Source: Nemertoderma westbladi | Taxonomy: Eukaryota > Xenacoelomorpha > Nemertodermatida > Nemertodermatidae | Direction: 5' to 3' | Assembly: GCA_032718475.1 (NCBI GenBank) | Contig: JAUCBJ010007359.1 | Span: forward strand, 1 to 64,000 | DNA: 64,000 nt | Shown: positions 33,587 to 46,200 of the stretch, piece by piece | Layout of the letters: every line of letters begins with the position of its first letter | Numbering within the stretch: position 1 is the stretch's first letter | Made by a program: the position numbers and the translations under genes | The notes under the pieces: model-generated | Seen by the model: the letters and a program-made list of their open reading frames with translations, nothing else | Database searches by the model: none | Told to the model about the DNA's origin: nothing

Positions 33587-34377
33587 ACACGCGCGTCTTG
33601 AGATCTAAGCTAGGCTACGATAGGCTTATCAGTAGAAATATTTATTATTTGAGGAGATATTTAATATTTTTTACATAGGCATAGCGACACCCTTCTGACT
33701 GCTATTTTCCTGTCGGCAGTATTGTTTTACGCTAGTGTCGTTGACCCGCTACGTCGTATACCCATATAAATCACACCGCGGCAAGTTTACAGTATTTTAG
33801 ATCCATTAGCGATAGTTAGGATTCGCTACGCGGGGATTGTTTTCCCCGTGAGTCTGGTCTGTATCTGTAGACTGTACATCTGCCTCTACGGTTAGAGGCC
33901 GGGCATCCTGTTTGTCTAGTTATCCCGGGCATTGATTCGCCCACGTATTAGAATAGACATCAGGCTCCGTTCCCTCACCAGTAGTAGTTTGTGTACTTAG
34001 TATCTGTTTATTTAGACACCCTGGACTGGGATTTCTTGTCAGATACTGTACGAGCCCGTATACACTGCTGGATTCTACAGTAAGGTACTTCGTTACTAGG
34101 ATCTGGTAGGCGGTATACTACTGGACTTATCAGTTAACATTACGAAATGATTGTACATATACATTATAAGTGATAGAAACTGCACAAATTATATTAGTTG
34201 CTCTATAAATAAATGTAAAAATACATAAATTATGTTATAAATAAGTTCGTATCTTTATGGTGGCGTTTGGAGCCATGTTATAATAATATAGCTAGGCCCT
34301 ACTGGTATTAATAGCTATACCCCGCCTACCAGTAGGTAATGCAGTAGGCCTATCTGGCTGTCAGGCAAATTTCCACC

Positions 34378-34469
34378 TATTGTTTACGTGGTATCCAATG
34401 ACTGCGTTAAGTAATGTACCCCTTAGTGGACATTATTTAACGCCGTCATGGGTTACCACGTAAACAATA
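34378..34469. repeat. 92-bp near-perfect palindrome
   Basis: Arms TATTGTTTACGTGGTA and TACCACGTAAACAATA extend inward through atgac-gcgttaa versus ttaacgc-gtcat to about 40 bases each. The loop is short (around gtaccccttagtgg). It could be a tiny MITE or a cruciform-forming sequence; no target duplication was recognised. Confidence 0.75.
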
Positions 34470-35667
34470 ACACCAAATACAATACTAAATGTACAGGCCA
34501 ATACAGTGCTGTAATGTCCTCTAAAGTTGTAAGTGCTAAATAACTATGTGATTAGTTATTTCACATGTTCCACGTGTTGTTACATAGTTGTTACACATGT
34601 ACTGTGGTATGTATTTTGATTATTTTTATCCCTTAACAACTATTTACAGATTCTAAAAGGGCATTGTTTGGGGGGAGAGTTTACAAAATGGGGCTTGGAA
34701 AGTTTTGGGGGGTGTTTATATTGATTTTTCCCAAGGGCATTGGAAAATTTTCGGAGTGTTTCACTTTAATTCATTATTGCATATGTGTTATTTTGCCCAA
34801 GGGAATAATAACACCCAAGCTCCAAAGGTAAAACATTAGGCCTACTGTGTCATGTGTGTTGTATAGCTCTATGCTTAATTCATCCAATCGCCGTAAGATT
34901 TGATCATCAAAAAAGCACCTGAATTTGTTAGTGAAAATTGATGTCAAACTTATTTAAATGGTTTAGCGTCTGTAAAATAAAGGTTGGTAAATATGAAAAT
35001 ACTGGTTGCTGAAAAATTGCGATTTGAAAAATAGTAGAAGTTACCTGATGCTAAGTGTAGACACTCGAACACCTGTAAAATAAAGGCTTATGATTGGACG
35101 GATGAGTAGCGTTGGGGGACTAATAACGCCTCTAGCGGAAGATGCGGGAACTTGAGAAGTTGCCATGGTTACGGATTAAATGCTGACATCTGATTGGTTG
35201 AAATAATAACGACCACCGCTAAAGGTTGAAATAGTGGCTTCTGATTGGACAGAGTACCAGAAATGGACGGTAATGATGGGCTACGGGTGACCATGGCCGG
35301 GTGTCATAGTATCTTATACTACTCATGTACCGGTAATAAAGTTTAAGAAATTCCACGAAAAATATTTTCACATTTACATTTTTCGCCGGGAAAAGTAAGT
35401 TCAATGCAATCCTAGGCCTACTGTATGATTAACTATTATTCCCTAGGGAAAAAAGTATGTACTTCTTTTTCTCCACATTTTGAGCTATATTTGAGCTAAC
35501 TAAATAGTAACATTATAAGAATAACATTAATATTCCCATACAGTAGTAACGGGTTGTTATGCCAGTTTTAAAAGAATGATGTCACTTAGAGTCGACCAAC
35601 ACCTATCTCCGCTCCACTATATCAAAGTATGGTCTAGAAAATGTAGTTTTGGCTAAGAACTGCATAA

Positions 35668-35952
35668 AAGTAAAGTAAAGTTATATTCAAACGTGTAAGA
35701 AGAAACACCCGAGGCAACAACCCAAAGGCTCCATTCTCTTGGCTATTATCTGTAACGCAGGAAAGGCACCACACTACTCCCAAGGTCGAGTACTCTGGTT
35801 ATCTAACCATATTCTTTACTCCTTAACTCATGACAGGTTGCCATTAGCCTACAGTACAACTGGAAGCTAGCAACAATTTGGCTGTTCTGGGGCTTGAACA
35901 CCAGACCTTCCGCTTAGAAGACCGGTTAATACCTTTTTTTTACTTTACTTTA
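35668..35952. mobile_element. Possible small inverted-repeat or SINE-like element
   Basis: The left end has aaaagtaaagtaaagtt and the right end has tttactttacttta. Near the right end, read on the minus strand, is a GTGTTCAAGCCCC word resembling a polymerase III B box. Either a MITE or a tRNA-related SINE is possible; evidence is weak. Confidence 0.3.
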
Positions 35953-37149
35953 ATATTAAAACGTTTCAATCTGTCAATGTCTGTATTAAAAAGGAAAAGG
36001 CAGAAAGGGGCGAACGTATTTAAACGACATTCTTAGATATCTTTTTTTAACATTTAGGAGGAAGGAACTGGAGAAACGCCTCACTGCAGTACGAGGTAGT
36101 ACGGTACCTTTCAGCCTATATAAATACAGGCCAAACTAGACCTACCTGCAGGGCTGCAGGCTGCAGACCTGGTACGGTGCAACTCTGGACTGTGACACTA
36201 TGTAGGCCTACTGTACCGGTACCTCTTAATTTGACGTGGAAATTGAAAGTTTAGTCATAGGTCAGTGCCGTCAGTATAAGTCGTCAGTATGAGTATGACA
36301 ATGAGGTGATTAATGAGACATAAATAGGCCTTGCTGTCTAGTGGAGCACAACCCAATAATAATGAAACATGAAATACAAAACGCCCAATAAAAATGAAAC
36401 ATGAAGTACAAAACTAGTTGGTGGTCTGAATACCTGATTTACACCTGATGTGACACACAACAGACCTAAGACGAGTACAGCAGCATTACCGGTTCCAATG
36501 TTTGTATGTCAGTATGTGGTGTCACGATAAACACTTCACTACTAAGAGGGAATAACATGGTTATTTTGCCCTAGGGCAAAATAACCTTTTTGGCCGTAGC
36601 CCAGCATTAGGGATAGTTATCATCTTGCTAATAAATGTGTAACAACTAGTGATTATTCCTAGAGATATATGTCTTAAATATTGTAGAAGGGCTCAAAGCC
36701 CAATCTACAGAATGAATCCCATTTAAGTTACTAAAAATAATACTTCCAATTGTCGTTCCCTTCCCCATGGATCTGCAGGTCTAAAATCTCTGCAGTAACA
36801 TGATATTGTCAAAACCCCCAACCAAACAGCAGCAGGGAGGAGGGATGCGTTGTCTGGGATCCTGATATCGTAGCATTTACGTAATATTATGGCAAACGGT
36901 TAGCAATATGAAACGTTGTGGGTAACCAATGACACTGAAATGGTTGCTGTTAAACTTGAGTTCAACTTTATCACAAACAAAAATAATGTTTAGTAACGAG
37001 CCTTATGTCTTACTTCCTTAGGACTAAAGAAAAAAACAAAGACTCAATATAACAGAATATAATAATAATTACACGGAAAATTAATCCGAATACATTTTAC
37101 AAATATTTTAACCCTATTAGTAACCTGGTTATAAAATGTTGTACAAATA

Positions 37150-38866
37150 CCAGCCGATCGCCTCAATGGTTGGAAAGCCCACTTTGAAAAGCTCCTCAAT
37201 AATGACAGGGTATTGCCTGATAACTTTATAGAAGTAAAAGTGTCTGAGTCTGTACTCCCAGATATTCCCATTGGCGATATCTCCTTTGCAGAAGTGAAGG
37301 CTGCTGCAAAGAGCATTAAGACCAATCGTGCCAGTGGAGTAGATGGTGTTCCCCCTGAGGTCTTTAAAATACCTGAGTGTTTAAAGCTCATCTATCCCAC
37401 CATAGTAGACATGTACCGTACAACAAGAGTCCCACAAGAAATGAAAACAAATAAGTTGGTGCCAGTTCCCAAGAAGGGCAACCTAACACTCTATGGTTCT
37501 TTTCGGGGAATCTCATTGATCTCGATTGCTGCAAAACTATACAATAGAATTCTATTAAATCGCATCAGGGATCCCATTGAGAGACTGCTACGTGGAAATC
37601 AGAATGGGTTCCGTAAAGGTCGTGGGACCATGGAACCCATTTTGGCACTTAGAAGGATAATTGAAGAGTTATCAAAAAAGAAAGACAGGCATCTGGCTGT
37701 TATCTTTGTTGACTTCTTCAAGGCCTTTGATTCAGTCTCTCGCTCACGTATGTTCAGCATACTTTCATTATATGGGATCCCTGATGAAATTATTGCAGCA
37801 ATCAGATCAGTATACGATGGTTCGACAACATTTGTGTCTACTGTTGACGGTGACACAGAACCATTTGAAGTGTTATGGGGCGTCCTCCAAGGAGACACAC
37901 TTGCACCATTCTTGTTCATTATTGTGGTTGACTATGTTCTACGCATGTCCTTAGATCATCATAATGATGATGGGATGATGATAACTCCACCTACTGGCTC
38001 CAGAAGTCGAGGAAATCCTGCCAAGTACCTAACTGATCTAGACTTTGCTGATGACTTAGGAGTACTCTCAGAATCATTAGAGGGAGCCCAGCGGCTCCTC
38101 AGCTCGTTAGAACATGCTGCTTCTAGTGTTGGTCTTTTTATTAACTCCAGAAAGACCAAAATTCTGACAGTTAACTTTGAAAGTCCTCAGCAAGTCTCTG
38201 ACCGGATGAGCATAAGCTCAAAGGATGGTATGCTTGAGCATGTGGACGACTTCTGTTACCTGGGATCATGGATCCGGAAGTCAGGTGAGGACCTTCGAAT
38301 ACGTAAGGGAAAGGCATGGGCAGCCTTGAATAGGCTTTCCAGGATTTGGAAGTCACCTAGAATTAATCGGAAACTTAAGGTCCGATTATTTAGAGCAGCA
38401 GTAGTTCCAGTACTCCTCTATGGGAGTCCATGCTGGGCTCTAACTGCTGAGGACACCAAATCTCTGGATGGCACATTCACAAGAATGCTACGCCGGGTAC
38501 ATTGTGTCAAGTACAATGCACACATCTCCAACCAGACACTATATAACATTGGAGGTGTCTCATTGGTTCCCCCAAGCTTGACACTAGAACAAAATCGCCT
38601 CCGCTTTGCAGGACATTGCTTTCGCCGTGAGGACCAGCCAGTGCATAATCTTGTACTTTGGCAGCCTCATGGAGTGAATAAGCGTGGTGGACAGCCTATG
38701 ACTTTCTTGAGACGCATCTTAAAGGACACTGGCCTTAAAGATGCGGATGATCTAGCAAATGTCATGGGTGATAGGGAGTTGTGGCGGTGCAATTTTGTTG
38801 ACAAGCCGGCACAGCATTCTTAAAAATGCAGCTGCAATGCAGCATGCCGATCATAGTAGTAGTAGT
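37150..38866 (+). mobile_element. RTE-like non-LTR retrotransposon, 5'-truncated, with (TAG)n tail
   Basis: The element begins mid-protein at about 37150, directly after the piggyBac-like word gtacaaatacc, and ends in a (TAG)n tail at about 38853-38866. After the tail the piggyBac-like sequence resumes (gggtggtcatattc). No obvious target duplication remains. Confidence 0.85.
37213..38823 (+). CDS. RTE-like reverse transcriptase, intact frame lacking endonuclease
   Basis: The 536-codon frame holds a full reverse transcriptase: KTNRASGVDGVPPEVF, SFRGISLISIAAKLYNRIL, GNQNGFRKGRGT, FVDFFKAFDSVSR (about 165), GVLQGDTLAPFLFII and the catalytic DLDFADD (about 277). A C-terminal region follows with DDFCYLGSWI, LFRAAVVPVLLYGSPCW and RLRFAGHCFRRED. 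The frame is open upstream to about 37150 with WKAHFEKLLNND-type sequence that precedes RT in RTE elements, so the start shown is not the natural one. The APE endonuclease is missing through 5' truncation. No stop or frameshift is seen in 1.6 kb, so it is young or was recently copied. The remnant at 25669-26421 belongs to the same broad family. Confidence 0.85.
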   Translation: MPDNFIEVKVSESVLPDIPIGDISFAEVKAAAKSIKTNRASGVDGVPPEVFKIPECLKLIYPTIVDMYRTTRVPQEMKTNKLVPVPKKGNLTLYGSFRGISLISIAAKLYNRILLNRIRDPIERLLRGNQNGFRKGRGTMEPILALRRIIEELSKKKDRHLAVIFVDFFKAFDSVSRSRMFSILSLYGIPDEIIAAIRSVYDGSTTFVSTVDGDTEPFEVLWGVLQGDTLAPFLFIIVVDYVLRMSLDHHNDDGMMITPPTGSRSRGNPAKYLTDLDFADDLGVLSESLEGAQRLLSSLEHAASSVGLFINSRKTKILTVNFESPQQVSDRMSISSKDGMLEHVDDFCYLGSWIRKSGEDLRIRKGKAWAALNRLSRIWKSPRINRKLKVRLFRAAVVPVLLYGSPCWALTAEDTKSLDGTFTRMLRRVHCVKYNAHISNQTLYNIGGVSLVPPSLTLEQNRLRFAGHCFRREDQPVHNLVLWQPHGVNKRGGQPMTFLRRILKDTGLKDADDLANVMGDRELWRCNFVDKPAQHS

Positions 38867-40041
38867 GGGTGGTCATATTCACAACCACCCCCCACCCGCC
38901 AACCCCCCCCCCCCCCCACCCCACCCCCTTTCCTCTAAAATCTACAAATTTTAACGAAAATTTCTGATTTTTGGTTTGTACATAGATTTCACAATTTTGA
39001 ATTTTCAACGAAGAAAATTTTTCAACGAAGAAACACCAAAACGGATTTTTGCAACACCAATATTTCAAGTAGTGAATAATTTTCTGGAGCGCTGAATACA
39101 TTCAAAGATATTTAAAAATCATGCGAATCAGCCGGATTAAATGGCAGTTTTACTCCTCAATGTAATAATTCTTCGCAATAATGAAAAATACAGATAGCCA
39201 GAACTTATTTTGAACCCAAAACATTTCATTTACTTATACCATGACGTTGTTATAAATTAAATTTTTAGGTTTTCTGGGCGATGATTCTAATGGAATAGAT
39301 TTCTAATTTGCCAGATCATTATAACTTGAATTTTTCGGCGTAATATGGAAAATATTTTTGAACAATACAAGTCTGAGATGTCCACTGCTGTTTGCATTTA
39401 TTACATCAGATTCAGATCGCTTATAAACCAGCATAACGAAAAAAAATTGAAAAAAAAATTGATAAATTTGCTTATTTTCAAATTTTGTTACTGGATCGAA
39501 AAATTTCAACAACGCACAGCCTAAAAAAATACAAGTTTGAAAACTCTTATGCAATTTGTACTTATTCCATTGAATTCAGAACCCTCACGGCAAACCCGTA
39601 TAACGAAATAAAAAAGGTGACACAATCAATTGATAAATTGGAATGTATGCAAAATTTCGTGCTAGCAACAAATTTGGCACCCACTTCCGAAAAATACAAG
39701 TTTGAGATGTCTAGTTAGAAAATTATTTGTACCATTGAATGCAGAACCCCCATAAACATCTAAAATACTTGAAAAAAGTCGGCACATTCAATGTAAGTAC
39801 AGTAATCGATGAATTTTCAAAATTTCGTGCTAGCACCAAATTTTGAAAAATTTCGAAAAATACAAGTTTGATTTGTCTGGTGCGATTCGTACATATTCCA
39901 TCCAATATTATATCTTTTAATATTGGAAACGTATATATTATATCCATATATTATAATCAGGACCCCAAAAAAACCCTATTTCGCAAAATAAAGGTTCACA
40001 CAATTTATTTTATTTATTTATTTAAGGGGGGGGGGGGGGGG

Positions 40042-42410
40042 GGGGGGGTGTACACTAGGGTGGAGTGAAAACAAATTTTTTCTTTACTTTTAAGGGAAGC
40101 ACTATTTTTCTGATGCCAAATCGGTCTAAACTAACATTGCAAAAAAAATTTTTGATTTTGAAATATTCTAAGCGGGCCTCACGACACTTGAAAATTTCAA
40201 ATTTTTGGGAAGGCAATGCCAGTTTTGAAATTCTTAGATATTTTGTATTTTTGATAAAAGTTAAGGAAAATGCAAATATTTAATGTCAAATAGGTTGGAA
40301 ACAAACACAAAATGTGAAATTGTGATTTTCATACAAATCTACCCCAGCCTCATGGCGTTTAAAAGTTTGCAAAATTTGCCAAATTTTGCCCTAAAAATAC
40401 AACAAACCTACTTCGTAGTCTCTATAGTTGAAATAGATTTACTGGGGTTTGGAGTTCTTCCTGAGTGAAAACCAAGTCCCCTGATTTGATCACAACTTTA
40501 TTTCAATACTAGAAACCCAGCTAGTTGGCTGTGAATTTGCCTTTGGATCAAATTCCCAATAAGTATATTATAAACAACAGTAGGCCTAGGTCTAGGAAGA
40601 AGGATAATTCTAAATTAGGAAAACACTAGAAAAACATATGAAAAACAATGTAAAGCACCCGGAAAACATTAAAATTATTGATCAACAGGAAATTTAATAC
40701 ATGATTACACTGAATTGGTCATCTTAAATGTACTCCTCGCATAGCACACGTTAAGTAATCTCCGTAAAACATAGGGAAAACTGGACTCTGGACTCTGGAC
40801 AACAGTGAAATTTTACCTATATTTCGCTAGAAAGCGGGGTAGCTCAATTGGCTGAGCGCCAGGCCTGCAATCCATTGGTTGTAGGTTCAGCCCCACCAGG
40901 GTCCACTCAGCCGCCTTTCATCCACTGGGGTCGATAAATTAGATTTGCTTTAATATAATTATTTAATTTAATTTAATATAATTAAAATAGATTTGCTTGA
41001 TATGCTGCTAATAATACTAGGTGAAAGAAGAAATCAATCAGCATGCAGTTCAGCACTATCCTTGTTTTACTGGTCAGCCAGTAGTACCAGTGTTGCTGTA
41101 TTCTGGTATTACATAGTGTATTCCAGTATTGTTAGTATTAGATCAATTCATCTGCTAAATGTTGGCAGTTGAAGTGCAGAAGTTGTGGTATTTATTATTA
41201 AGGATACCATTCATACCAGAAAACCGAACAGACTAGAAAATCATGTGTGATGTGTTCTAGATCTTGCATCTGCGCTTCTAGCCACACTGGTATGCCACTT
41301 CACTACAGTATCTCTGTAGGTAGGACCTAACTGTGGCCCTCTTGCTGTCTTAATATTAAATACCGCAACCATCTGCACTTTAACTGTTCAACATTTAGCA
41401 GATGACAAGACCCAACACTAACAATACTTGAATACACTAATACCAGAATACACCATTAATGTGCCTCTACCGACTGACCAGTAAAACTGTTGAAATGCAT
41501 GCTGATTGGTTACTGTTCCTTGGTTGCCGGGCAACAATGGTTTCTGTGTAGTATTAGACACTTTCAACTTATTTTTTAGCAGCATATTAGGTAAAATTTA
41601 ATGCTATTTAATGCCAATCATTTTTTCACTGTTTTCTGGACAGTTTATAGTTGTCCCTATGTTTTACGTAGATTACTTAATGGTGTGCTATGCGAGGAGT
41701 ACATTTAAGATTACCAATTCAGTGTAATTAATACATGTATTAAATTTCCTGTTGATCAATATTTTTACTTTTTCCGGGTGCATTACAGTGTTTTTCATTT
41801 GTTTTTCTAGTGCTTTACTGTTTTACTAGTGTTTTCCTAATTTAGAATTATCCTTCTTCCTATATACCTACTGTTGTTTATAATATACTTATTGGGAATT
41901 TGATCCGAAGGTAAATTCACAACCAGCAAGCTGGGTTTCTAGTATTGAAATATAGTTGTAATCAAATCAGAGGACGTGGTTTTCACTCAGGAAGAACTCC
42001 AAACCACAGTAAATCGATTTCAACTATAGAGTCTACGAACTAGGTTTGCTGTATTTTAAGGGTGAAATTTGGCAAATTTTGCAAAATTTCAAAGGCCATG
42101 AGGCTGGGGTAGATTTATATGAAAACCACAATTTCACATTTTGTGTTTGTTTCCAACCTATTTGACATTAAATATTTGCATCTTCCTTAACTTTTATCAA
42201 AAATACAAAATATCTGGGATTTTCAAAACTGGCATTGCCTTCTCAAAAATTTGAAATTTTCAAGTGTCGTGAGGCCCGCTTAGAATTTTTCGAAATCAAA
42301 AAATTTTTTTTGCAAAATTAGTTTAGACCGATTTGGCATCAGAAAAATAGTGCTTCCGTTAAATATAAAGAAAAATTTTTTTTTCACTCCACCCTAGTGT
42401 ACACCCCCCC
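40042..42410. repeat. 2.4-kb near-palindrome (long inverted repeat, >1-kb arms)
   Basis: Arm one (about 40042-41201) and arm two (about 41349-42410) are reverse complements along their length. Outer ends read GGGTGTACACTAGGGTGGAG and its complement. Inner matches include gatttaccgt/acggtaaatc-type words, the catagggacaac / gttgtccctatg pair, and the caatcagcatgca block near 41035 and 41500. Arm one contains a SINE (40832-40998) that arm two lacks. Outside, arm one is preceded by 23 G. No transposase is present. It looks like a fold-back DNA element, superfamily unknown. Confidence 0.85.
40832..40998 (+). mobile_element. tRNA-derived SINE inserted in one palindrome arm
   Basis: The head carries an A-box-like TAGCTCAATTGGCTGAGCG and a B-box-like GGTTCAGCCCC at tRNA-like spacing. 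It is followed by cagccgcctttcatcc and ggggtcgataaatta, which resembles the conserved body of some invertebrate tRNA SINEs, and then by an AT-rich tail. The word agatttgctt repeats at 40941 and 40987. The anticodon arm does not fold well, so I do not call a functional tRNA. Absence from the other arm marks it as a later insertion. Confidence 0.7.
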
Positions 42411-43209
42411 TCAGGTCAAATTTTCAAATTGTTATTTTATTAGTTAATCTAGAGCAGAATTTAATGAGGAGTTCAAATCTGAAAACCGCTTAGTGAGACC
42501 TCTTTCAGTTCTCGAGTTATCGTTGTTTTTCCGTATGTCAGTCTGTCCGTCAAATTGTATGAAAGACAGACGACCGACAGACAGACAGACAGACTAGATT
42601 CCACCAAACATTAAAACTGACATCAGAAATGAAATCAGCGACCCCGAAAACCCCCATATTGAAAATTTTAGATCCGTGGTGTGTATCCTTCGTGCCAGAA
42701 GTAATATTTCAACCAGAACATAGACATCCGATTTTGGCGGGAAGGTTTAAAATGCGAAGGGCATTTTCTCAGAATTAAAATCTGAAATATGAAAAATGCT
42801 ACTCCTCCGCTATTTTGTATCCAAATTTATCCATTTTTATGTCATTCGAATCAGATAGATGTGCTCTACAAATATTCTAGTATGGAATTTTGGAATAATA
42901 TATTTTTTAGTTATTTTGGTGCCACTTTTCGTAAAAAGGTCCTGTTTTGTTGCAAAAATGAGGGCAAAATTTATAAAAAATTAAATATAAAATTTTTTAA
43001 AATTTTTTTCAAAATTTGGTACTAGAATTATTTAATGTTATATATTTGAGAACACTTTAAATGCGAATCCGAAATTTTTCATTCAAGATTGGTAGACTAG
43101 TAGCAATTCAAATAAAAAAAGTTATTATATCGTTTGCCGCTAGGGGGCGTCTAGAAATTCATATTTTTACATGTAGGACTGATATTGACTTATATTGTAA
43201 CGAGTATGA
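42411..43209. other. Repeat-derived, AT-rich non-coding stretch
   Basis: One copy of the GACA module family is at about 42530-42680. It is followed by cgggaaggtttaaaatg, also seen near 23903, suggesting a fragment of the element at 23938-25668. The remainder is A/T-rich without coding signs. Confidence 0.45.
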
Positions 43210-46200
43210 TACGTTTTTTCACAAACCGAAATATTATGCTTGTTCTATAGGCCGTATAAATTTGACATAAATGACCAGGCCCAAATTTCACAGCAATCAA
43301 AAATTTTAAATGCAACCGTTTCAGTAACCAACAGGCCTCATATTCCACTTGTCACCGCTGTGGATACAATAAATGCAGTCCTTCCAGTAACTGCTGATTT
43401 GGTCACAGCTGCCCTGGAACAATCTGGAATAAATTTACCCTACGATGGGTTATCCCCAGCCACAGCTCAATCAGCTGGTACTGTAGTAATAGGAGAACGT
43501 CCCAAAGGCCAGAACACCCCCGCTAAAGCCTTATCCTTTATTCATGCAGGTACAGGTGTGAACGCAAGCACAGATCAACCCGAAACTCAGTTAAATAGAG
43601 ATGTACATGGGTGGCTTAATTCGAATCACAATAACAGCCAGTCACAAATAAGTATACCCCTTGAGCCCAAATCTAAGGAATTCCAAAGGATACAAGGTGA
43701 GTTCGATACTGCAGTGGCACAAGGAACCATTGAAAATTATTCTTATCGAACTCTAAAGGGTTTAAGACGAGAAAATGAATTACAAAATGAAATTGTCCCT
43801 AATGATTCCGTCTCCAATGTAGGAAGTAGGTATCATAAACGAGCTACTTCAAAGGCATCATCCAAGGTGTCACGAGTCACCCAATCTGAAACTGGAAGGT
43901 CTAACATTATGGCTGCCCGCAGAGAAGCTGAGCTTCTATCTTTAAAAGCAGAGATGGGGAAGGAGGCAGAAGAGATGAAACTTCTTGAGCAAAGCAGACT
44001 CGATGCTCACCGCGCTGAGCACAAGCATCAAGAGCGAGCATTAAAGGTGAAAGTAAAGTTACAGGAAGCTAATGACAATGCAAAATTAGCCAGGGCCAGA
44101 TTAAAATTATTGGAACGGGATGCTGTATTAAGGGACTTCGCCCAAAATAAATCTGGGGAAAAAATTCAGGAAACAAAAAATTCGCGAATATCGATAGACC
44201 CTGATGTTCCATGTGCCAATGCAAGTATTTCTATTAGTGACAACATTAATGTGATACCGGTACCTGTTAGTAGTGTTAGTGTTAGTAGAGTGCAAATGGA
44301 GCGGAGTGCTGAAGTACCAAATGGACGTATGGGTGGAAGTGGAGTTGGTACACCTGTTCGTGCGACTGTTGAAGTGTGTAATGCAGCCAGTGGAAAAAGT
44401 AATGTACCGAAATTTATGTTAGTGGATAATGGTGTAGCAGGTACTAGTTACATTAGCCCTAGTTATCAACCCAAAAATGATCCTAATGTTTTAGATAAAA
44501 TTTCAAAATATCAGCCATCTAATGTTAATGAAAATGAATCAGTTCAGCTTGATAATGATGCTTCGGTGTCTATCGATGTTCATAATTGCCAAAATAAAGC
44601 CACTGCAGTAAACCGAACTTCACCTCACTCTGGGAATGTCAGTACATTCCCCGATACTGTAGGGAATTCCAAAGATCACTCTATAAAATTGACTGAGCAT
44701 GAGCTTGAACAGCCCAAAATGGATAACTTAGAGCCGAGATTACACATTCAAGCGAAAGGTGGGTCAGTGTCTTTGGGCCACACGCAGTCGACACCTGGCC
44801 TAAAAGTGAAATCGATGAGAGTGGCACGGTACCATACATCCTACTCAGATGCACCACAGCATAACTGTTTTGAATATGTTGATACTCCTGTAAAGCATTC
44901 AAACTTTATTGCATCTACAGCAAGGTCATTGAACCCAATTAAACGACCAGTAACTGGAAGGGCAGCCGAACTTGACACAATTATTGAAGAGAAACAAGAT
45001 GGCAATGACCAGGAATGTGCTGCATGCTTGCAAGGAGGGCCTCTTGCAGCAGTACACTACAACCCACGTGGCACCCCATATCATTTGCAAGCTGGCCCAA
45101 ATCTAATAGCCATTCCACACCCTGTACCAGTGTTTAAATCTCGTATCCAACCACCATTCCTACCTCGACCATACGGGAGCAATGGCATAAGAGCAACTCA
45201 GGAGCATTCCTTGGTAAAACCCCCTTTAGTGCCTACTCCCATTTATGTACCTGCAAAGCAGACTACAGAATTATCAACTGTGCTTAATCCTGCAGCCATC
45301 GTCAGCCCAGTGCTGTCTGAGCCAGAACCTATATATATTAGTTGCAATTCACAAAGACAGGTCACAAACGTTTACTCTCCCGACCAACAACAACCACAGA
45401 ATATGTTCGAACCCGATGATCACAAGCAGTCAGTTACCATGGCAACACAAACAGAATCTCATGGTAGGAAAGCGAGTGGAGAACAAGACAGAAATTACAA
45501 CAAAGTAATTATTTCCAGTCCTAGAAAGATAACCAAAGTAAGAGAACATGAGGTGGATACAGATATGCCTGACGAACCTGAACATTCAAGAAATATGTGA
45601 CAGTAGGGTAAGAGGTCGGCTAATTTCTAAGGCTGATACTATTCTAGCTCAGATTCTGGGTACACACAACGATTCGAACTCTAATTCAATCCTTGGCACT
45701 GGCACAGTTACAAATAATATAGGACAGTCAACAACTACAGAATCAGTTTGGAAAAATGTTGTTATGCGTTTAACATTGCCACCACAAATTCCAGAACCAT
45801 TCACTGGTAATCCTATTGAGTTTGTCAGCTTCATTCAAACCTTTTATGACAGAGTTCATGTCCATGACATTACAGACTCTGAAAGACTTAATTACCTGTT
45901 ACAATATACCCGTGGAACACCACATACTGCTATACGGAAGGTGAAAGGGCTGCAGTCAGGATATGCTAAAGCCTTGGAAATACTAAATGACCGTTATGGA
46001 AATTCATTACAAATAGTTGATAAGACAATATCCCAACTCGTTGATATCTCTCGTCTGGGTGATAATGATATCATTGGATTGAGAGAATTGGCTGATAACC
46101 TCACGCAAGCAACACAGTTATTGGAACAAATGGGACGGTCTAATGAAATGAATAGTGTAGAGCATATGAAAAGAATAATAAGTGTCTGCCCCACTCATGT

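Larger units (their letters stand above)
33586..37107. other. Non-coding stretch
   Basis: No gene is supported over 3.5 kb. It holds the palindrome at 34378-34469, a possible small element at 35668-35952, and several copies of the word taggcctac. This is the longest stretch without a clear transposon body. Confidence 0.45.

Noticed and set aside
40834-40905. Functional tRNA gene
   Set aside because: The A and B boxes are present but the anticodon arm and acceptor stem do not fold. It is fused to a SINE-like body with an AT-rich tail and lies in a palindrome arm.
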